NCBI GenBank assembly: GCA_009926245.1
Contig: RFPG01000097.1
Location: 1-5,550 of the forward strand
DNA length: 5,550 nucleotides
DNA from: Sphingobacteriia bacterium
GTDB taxonomy: Bacteria; Bacteroidota; Bacteroidia; UBA7662
Reading direction: 5' to 3'
Part shown: positions 1 to 5,550 of the stretch, in pieces
Layout of the letters: each line of letters starts with the position of its first letter
Numbering within the stretch: the first letter of the stretch is position 1
Notes under the pieces: model-generated
Databases searched by the model: none
What the model was told of the DNA's origin: nothing
What the model saw: the letters and a program-made list of their open reading frames with translations, nothing else
Position numbers and translations under genes: made by a program

Positions 1-1303
<1,303 letters not shown>

Positions 1304-1320
1304 CTAAAAAGGCAGAAGGC

Positions 1321-2313
1321 TTAGGACTCGTGACCGTAGACGCCCATGGTCGCAAAACGCTCAATACGTTTTTCGATCCGGGTGGAGGGGTCCAAGGCTT
1401 GGAGCTCTTGAAGATGCCGTTTGAGGGTCGCGCGCAGTGTTTTGGCCATGCCTTCCCGATCGCGGTGGGCACCGCCCAGCGGTTCAGGAACAATTTCGTC
1501 GATGAGGCCGTGTTTTAGCATGGCATCGGCGGTTAGTTGCAGGGCCTCGGCGGCTTTTTCTTTGTGGTCCCAGCTTCGCCATAGAATGCTGCTGCACGAT
1601 TCGGGTGAAATGACTGAGTACCAGGTATTTTCCAACATCAAAACCCGGTCGCCCACCCCTAGGCCAATCGCACCACCCGAAGCGCCTTCTCCAACAATCA
1701 CCACGATGACGGGGACTTTGAGTTGGAACATTTCTCGGATGTTTTTGGCAATGGCTTCGGCCTGACCCCGCTCTTCGGCTTCGATCCCCGGAAAGGCGCC
1801 CGGTGTATCCACCAGGGTTACAATGGGCTTGTTGAATTTTTCAGCCAATTTCATCAATCTCAATGCTTTACGGTACCCTTCGGGGTTGGCCATCCCAAAG
1901 TTCCTGTACTGCCGCATTTTGGTGTTGATGCCTTTTTGGTGACCGATGAACATGACCGATTGCCCCTCCAAATTCGCAAAACCCCCGACAATGGCTTTGT
2001 CGTCCCCGTAACAACGATCCCCATGCAATTCGACAAAATCGGTGGTCATGTGCTCCACATAAAAGAGCGTATAAGGTCGGTCGAGGTGCCTGGATAACTG
2101 AACTTTTTGCCAACCCGTCAACTGGCTGTAGAGTTGTTTTTTGGTTTTCAGAATTTGAGTCTCCAAGGCACGAATGGGTCCGCTCACATCACTTTTGCCT
2201 TTGTCCTGAATTTGACGAAGTTTGGATAGTTCTTCCTCCAGTTCCTGGATAGGCTTTTCGAAATCCAGCCAGGCGGTTTCGGGTTTGGAAATGGCGAGGG
2301 GAGGGGTGGCCAT
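1321..2313 (-). CDS. accA: Acetyl-CoA carboxylase carboxyltransferase subunit alpha
   Basis: AccA pairs with AccD to form the carboxyltransferase that moves CO2 from carboxybiotin on AccB to acetyl-CoA, giving malonyl-CoA for fatty acid synthesis in the cytoplasm. Numbered from the ATG (330 residues), the protein opens with [14 protein letters not shown], the usual N-terminal helix of the family, and contains GHQKG (124-128), [13 protein letters not shown] (138-150), DTPGAFPG (169-176), [10 protein letters not shown] (208-217) and ISPESC (235-240). These glycine-rich crotonase-fold loops form the acyl-CoA site and oxyanion holes. Length fits the family, perhaps with a few extra N-terminal residues. 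The frame is also open to a TTG at 2337, but that would overlap the upstream gene by 14 bases and add eight residues of no family likeness, so I chose the ATG at 2313, 10 bases after the upstream stop. No Shine-Dalgarno sequence is visible. accD is not in the window. ligA follows after 20 bases. Confidence 0.96.
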   Translation of the reverse strand: MATPPLAISKPETAWLDFEKPIQELEEELSKLRQIQDKGKSDVSGPIRALETQILKTKKQLYSQLTGWQKVQLSRHLDRPYTLFYVEHMTTDFVELHGDRCYGDDKAIVGGFANLEGQSVMFIGHQKGINTKMRQYRNFGMANPEGYRKALRLMKLAEKFNKPIVTLVDTPGAFPGIEAEERGQAEAIAKNIREMFQLKVPVIVVIVGEGASGGAIGLGVGDRVLMLENTWYSVISPESCSSILWRSWDHKEKAAEALQLTADAMLKHGLIDEIVPEPLGGAHRDREGMAKTLRATLKRHLQELQALDPSTRIEKRIERFATMGVYGHES

Positions 2314-2323
2314 GCTTGGTGTT

Positions 2324-4738
2324 TTAGTGCTTGACAAATCGAATCAGGTTACGGCCCAGCGGCCCGCGGTATTCCAAAAGATAGAGGCCGGTAGGCAGGG
2401 TTTCGGTGAAATCCAAGTCTTGGCGGCCCAGATGGGACTGGCTAAGCTCCGATTGAAGGTAAACCTTGCCGTTGGAGCCGAGAACGCGGTATTCGGCGGT
2501 TTGATCGGAGGCCGGGAATTCCAGGGTGAGGGTGCCCTTGGTTGGATTGGGATACAAGCGCAGTGCCGGCCTTTGATTGAGGTTTTCAACCGAACTACGA
2601 TCCAAAGAAACCCTCCAGCGGGTGCTATCGGTCCGTGTCAAAAGGTTTTCGAAATACTCGTTGACACCGGCATGGGTGCGGCGCAGATAGATGGCTGTGT
2701 CGTTGGTTCGACTGTAAAAAATCCGCAGCATGGGTTGGAACAAGGAATCCCTTGCCAGGCTTTGAGTCAGGTTTTGGGCCATGGCCACAATGCGCTGGCT
2801 GTTGTTGGCGAAGGTAAATTGCCAGAGCGGGGAGCCCGGGGCTGACAAGGAGGTGACCTGCAAGGGGCGTATGCCATGGATTTCAAAATCCAAGGCCGTT
2901 AAACGATGTTGCGGATTTCGGATGGCAATATCCACGAAGCGTTGCACGGTATCGATCGCCAGAATTTTGGTCGAATGGGTTTGAGCCGATTGAAGACCAC
3001 GAGGGAAACTGCAGGCCTGTCCCGTGTTATTGTTCATCAGGCAATTACCAAGCAAGGCTGCATCCCACACATTGAGGGTGCTGTCGCCGCTGAGGTCAGC
3101 GCATTCGCTGTAAGGGAGGAGTTGCTGAACCAAGCCGGTCAGATAAAAAGGAACATCCACGCTGTTGCGAATCGAGTCTTGATTCATATCCCCCCGGATG
3201 GCGCGTCCTGCGCAAATACCGCGGCAATCCCGGACCGCATTGCCGTAGGTCACGCCTTGACAATCAACATAGGGATTGCAGTTGGGGTATTTGCTGTATT
3301 GCTTAAGTCCGTTGCTATCGGTATAGATTCGGAGGCAAACCTGAACCCAATTGTTCAGGTAATTCATTTCAATGCGGCCGAGGGCATCGGGAGATTGATC
3401 CCAATTGACTTTGGCCGCCAGAATATAATCTCCGGTTGGAACATCCGTAATATCAATCCATTGGCAATCCAAACTCCGAGAATAAATATCCCCGCAACCG
3501 GCGGTGATTCCCATATTGCTGCAGCCGTATTTGGCGGGGATACCGGAGGGACAGGCAAGGTCCATAACACAAAACCCATTTTTGAAGCCAACCGGAATTC
3601 GATTGCCCACGGTGGGGTACAAAACATATTCAGCGTAGCCTTCGTAATGGGCATGACCGTGGCAATTCACGGTGTTAAATTGTCCGGGGTGGGTTGAAGG
3701 ACTGCCGATGTAGTAGTCCGTGATGCCTACATTTCGGATATCGGTGGTAAAGCGAATGACGGTGCGATTGCCATAACCCGTTAGGCAATTTTCGGCCACC
3801 CAACAATTGCCGACATTGGCTGTGACGGTGGACCTTTGCAATGAATTTTCAAAAACTGATTGCACAAATTCCAGGTCAGGACCCGGGGGGCACAAGGGGT
3901 TCGGGTAATAATAACAGGGTCCTGCAACGGTGGCCATAGGATCGTAATTGCAAGCCGTAGAATCCATGCAGCCCGGGATAGGGCCATCGTATTGGAGACG
4001 GAAGGCGATGGGGCCGGTGCAAGAGCTGTCACCGCCAATGCGAATCCGGTAGGTCGTGGTGGTGTCCAAAAAGGCCATGACTTCGGCCCTGTTGCCGCAA
4101 GACGTTGAGGAGTCGTTAAAAAAGATGGTTCCTAAATTATCGTTGGACAGAACCGGCGCATTGCAGGTATTGTAAACCCAGATTTTGGTATTGTAACCGG
4201 TATTAGCCTGGCATGTGCTAATTCGGTAACGACCGCGGGTCGGTGCCTGGTAAGTGTACCAGGAATTGCGGACCGGGGCTGAATGATTGCCAGTGTCAAT
4301 GGCCAACGCGGTGGAGCAACTCTGGGTTGGACCGCAATTGATGCTGCGAACATCGCTGTGGGTGAATTGGCCGCCGCTTGCGGTGAGGGTTCCGTTCCAG
4401 AAGAGCTGATATTGTCCGTTCCCATGACCACAGCATAGACCATCTCCGTACGAATCGATCATCGTAAAGAGGAGACACGACGTGTTGGGAATGCAGAGGG
4501 TGTCCCGGTAGGTGGTATTGGCTTGGGTAAAATACCCCGTATCCCGGAGCATCAGGACGGTCCCTGATTGGTTCTGAAGCTTGTAAGAGGACTCCCTTGG
4601 ATAGTTATCGGTGCGGATCGAGACAATGAGCCGGGTGGTTCCTGTTGGACAGGATTGAGCCCATAGCCTGGACGATGCGTTCCCAAAAACCAGGGTCAAC
4701 AGGGTCAAGGCGACCAGGAAACGTTGAGTAAAAGTCAT
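2324..4738 (-). CDS. Secreted lysyl oxidase-domain protein with dockerin-like and type IX secretion sorting domains
   Basis: The 804-residue product appears to be a secreted copper amine oxidase of the lysyl oxidase family, which oxidises peptidyl lysine to allysine. In order: signal peptide (1 to about 27); a cysteine-bearing module with DSYGDGLCC (95-103); a beta-sandwich module resembling CUB or pre-peptidase domains (about 134-251); [12 protein letters not shown] (256-267), a cysteine motif frequent in Bacteroidota surface proteins; the LOX domain (about 288-473); a Cys-rich DCxG-type linker (about 487-512); two EF-hand loops of dockerin type (517-528 and 548-559); a beta-rich, cohesin-like stretch (about 590-695); and a T9SS type A sorting domain (about 725-804, with [10 protein letters not shown] and a final GLYLLEY...FVKH). 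In the LOX domain His360, His362 and His364 match the copper ligands; Lys386 and Tyr419 match the residues forming the lysine tyrosylquinone cofactor; [10 protein letters not shown] (424-433) is identical to animal LOX. Expected location is the cell surface or outside. The substrate is unknown. The family call is strong; activity is inferred. Confidence 0.93.
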   Translation of the reverse strand: MTFTQRFLVALTLLTLVFGNASSRLWAQSCPTGTTRLIVSIRTDNYPRESSYKLQNQSGTVLMLRDTGYFTQANTTYRDTLCIPNTSCLLFTMIDSYGDGLCCGHGNGQYQLFWNGTLTASGGQFTHSDVRSINCGPTQSCSTALAIDTGNHSAPVRNSWYTYQAPTRGRYRISTCQANTGYNTKIWVYNTCNAPVLSNDNLGTIFFNDSSTSCGNRAEVMAFLDTTTTYRIRIGGDSSCTGPIAFRLQYDGPIPGCMDSTACNYDPMATVAGPCYYYPNPLCPPGPDLEFVQSVFENSLQRSTVTANVGNCWVAENCLTGYGNRTVIRFTTDIRNVGITDYYIGSPSTHPGQFNTVNCHGHAHYEGYAEYVLYPTVGNRIPVGFKNGFCVMDLACPSGIPAKYGCSNMGITAGCGDIYSRSLDCQWIDITDVPTGDYILAAKVNWDQSPDALGRIEMNYLNNWVQVCLRIYTDSNGLKQYSKYPNCNPYVDCQGVTYGNAVRDCRGICAGRAIRGDMNQDSIRNSVDVPFYLTGLVQQLLPYSECADLSGDSTLNVWDAALLGNCLMNNNTGQACSFPRGLQSAQTHSTKILAIDTVQRFVDIAIRNPQHRLTALDFEIHGIRPLQVTSLSAPGSPLWQFTFANNSQRIVAMAQNLTQSLARDSLFQPMLRIFYSRTNDTAIYLRRTHAGVNEYFENLLTRTDSTRWRVSLDRSSVENLNQRPALRLYPNPTKGTLTLEFPASDQTAEYRVLGSNGKVYLQSELSQSHLGRQDLDFTETLPTGLYLLEYRGPLGRNLIRFVKH

Positions 4739-4764
4739 AAATCAGGGGTTTTGGGGTCTCAACC

Positions 4765-4794
4765 CAAAGATAACCTGCTTAGGTCCCGGTCCAA
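4765..4794 (-). promoter_or_regulatory. Predicted Bacteroidota-type promoter for the lysyl oxidase-domain gene
   Basis: Reading the minus strand, TTG at 4794-4792 is followed after 19 bases by TATCTTTG at 4772-4765. This matches the Bacteroidota housekeeping sigma consensus (-33 TTG or TTTG, -7 TAnnTTTG) in both sequence and spacing. It overlaps the last codons of purN, and the -7 box ends 26 bases before the ATG at 4738, so the leader would be short. It implies that the secreted protein can be expressed independently of purN. The match is by consensus only; no transcript start is known. Confidence 0.6.
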
Positions 4795-5369
4795 CCCTTG
4801 ATCCAAGAGGCTATGGTGTCGGGGTAATGGGCATGCTCCAGGGCATGAATCCGATCAGCGAGGCTTTGGAGCGTGTCCCCTGCGTTGACATCGCAGCGGT
4901 ATTGGGCCAGTACAGGGCCGGTATCGTATTCGCGGTCTACCAAATGAATGGTGATGCCCGAATACCGTTGGCCGGAATCCAGGACCGCCCGGTGAACATG
5001 CATTCCATACATGCCTTTTCCTCCAAAATCGGGGAGCAGCGAAGGATGCAGGTTGACAATTCGTTCGGGATAAGCCTCCAGTAAATAATCGGGGATTTTG
5101 CGCAGGAAACCCGCCAAGACAAGGGCATCCACCGCATAAGCTTTCAATTGTTGCAGGAGTTCACGGCCATCCTTCCAGCTTTGGGGACCCAAAAGCAAAA
5201 CGGGGACTTTGAGGGCAGCAGCTTTGGCGACCACCGGGGCATCCGGGTTGTTGGTTACCACCAAAACAACCCGAATCTGGGGGTGGTTTTTGAAAGTCTG
5301 AATGAGGTTTTGGGCATTGCTTCCGGTCCCACTGGCCCAAACAGCGAGGCGGGTTAGGGCAGTTGCCAT
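4779..5369 (-). CDS. purN: Phosphoribosylglycinamide formyltransferase (GAR transformylase)
   Basis: PurN transfers the formyl group of 10-formyltetrahydrofolate to glycinamide ribonucleotide, the third step of de novo purine synthesis, in the cytoplasm. The 196-residue length is typical. SGTGSN (13-18) after the first beta strand is the phosphate-binding loop. NLHPSLLP (106-113) carries catalytic Asn106 and His108, followed by FGGKGMYG (115-122). SGITIHLVDREYDTGPVL (137-154) contains the third catalytic residue, Asp149. The ATG at 5369 leaves only about seven residues before the first strand, as expected, and no better start is visible. The start overlaps the end of an upstream reading frame by 16 bases, suggesting translational coupling. 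A gap of 40 bases separates its TAA from the lysyl oxidase-domain gene. No other purine genes are in the window. Confidence 0.96.
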   Translation of the reverse strand: MATALTRLAVWASGTGSNAQNLIQTFKNHPQIRVVLVVTNNPDAPVVAKAAALKVPVLLLGPQSWKDGRELLQQLKAYAVDALVLAGFLRKIPDYLLEAYPERIVNLHPSLLPDFGGKGMYGMHVHRAVLDSGQRYSGITIHLVDREYDTGPVLAQYRCDVNAGDTLQSLADRIHALEHAHYPDTIASWIKGWTGT

Positions 5370-5550
5370 ACCCTTGTCAACAGGCTTTGGAGGAGGTTCA
5401 ACCGAGACGCTGCGGGCAGCATCCGATGCAGTTCAATGGAGGACAGGGTGTACGTGCTCCCGTTCAAGGAATTCTGACGGACGACCATGCATGTCGAGGG
5501 TCCCGTGTACAGGGGGAAAGGGGGCGCGGGGTTGTTGTCGTTTCGTAACA
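5354..5550 (-). CDS. Unrecognised ORF, C-terminal 64 codons only (5' end beyond window)
   Basis: This minus-strand frame is open from the right edge to a TAA at 5356-5354 and overlaps the purN start by 16 bases in another frame. I do not recognise the product. The visible part contains YTGPSTCMVVRQNSLNGSTY and then a probable amphipathic helix (SSIELHRMLPAASRLNLLQS) near the end. Its third codon positions are mostly G or C, which supports real coding. The other two minus frames hit stops within this stretch. An ATG inside it (residue 21 of the visible part) is probably internal, because the frame stays open to the edge. It may be the first gene of the purN transcript, but the piece is short and could be chance. 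Confidence 0.5.
   Translation of the reverse strand, partial: LRNDNNPAPPFPLYTGPSTCMVVRQNSLNGSTYTLSSIELHRMLPAASRLNLLQSLLTRVWQLP

Noticed and set aside
2314..2337. TTG at 2337 as the accA start.
   Set aside because: It overlaps the upstream coding sequence by 14 bases and adds eight residues outside the family's usual N-terminus; the ATG at 2313 fits better.
2222..3697. Long plus-strand reading frames of 207 and 263 codons (2222-2845 and 2906-3697).
   Set aside because: They lie antisense to the LOX-domain gene, whose minus-strand frame has clear domains throughout, and their products show no recognisable family features.
4750..4768. Inverted repeat TTTGGG/CCCAAA with a 7-base loop between purN and the LOX gene, as a terminator.
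   Set aside because: The stem is only six base pairs and no T-run follows on the minus strand; part of it is explained by the promoter -7 box.
5363..5548. Plus-strand ORF of 61 codons at the right edge.
   Set aside because: Its product is low-complexity and family-less, and it lies antisense to purN and to the better-supported minus frame.
5434..5549. Alternative minus frame at the right edge containing TLDMHG, which recalls Smr-domain proteins.
   Set aside because: It stops at TGA shortly after, lacks the rest of an Smr domain, and competes with a longer frame reaching purN.

Overview
The window suggests a member of the Bacteroidota of moderate GC content. Three things point there. The central 804-residue protein has a Bacteroidota-type modular architecture ending in a type IX secretion (T9SS) sorting domain. 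A promoter matching the Bacteroidota -33/-7 consensus (TTG-N19-TAnnTTTG) lies just before that gene. The starts I examined lack clear Shine-Dalgarno sequences. A genus cannot be named from this window.

All supported genes lie on the minus strand and follow one another closely, so they are read from the right edge to the left edge. (1) About 5550-5354 holds the 3' end of an unrecognised ORF that overlaps the next start by 16 bases. (2) 5369-4779 is purN, GAR formyltransferase of purine synthesis. (3) 4738-2324 encodes a secreted multidomain protein with a complete-looking lysyl oxidase (LOX) catalytic domain, a dockerin-like EF-hand pair, a cohesin-like region and a T9SS sorting domain. (4) 2313-1321 is accA, the carboxyltransferase alpha subunit of acetyl-CoA carboxylase. 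(5) 1300 to the left edge is ligA, NAD-dependent DNA ligase, cut inside its zinc finger. No gene-free stretch exceeds about 40 bases, and I saw no RNA genes, mobile elements or CRISPR arrays.

The unusual element is the LOX protein. Three copper-ligand histidines, both cofactor-forming residues (Lys and Tyr) and nine cysteines of the animal lysyl oxidase domain can be matched by eye. The protein is also very poor in lysine (11 of 804) against 51 arginines. The gene has its own apparent promoter in the 3' end of purN, yet ends only 10 bases before accA, so an extracellular, possibly protein-crosslinking enzyme may share a transcript with housekeeping genes for lipid synthesis and DNA ligation. 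The housekeeping genes show no obvious functional link to it.
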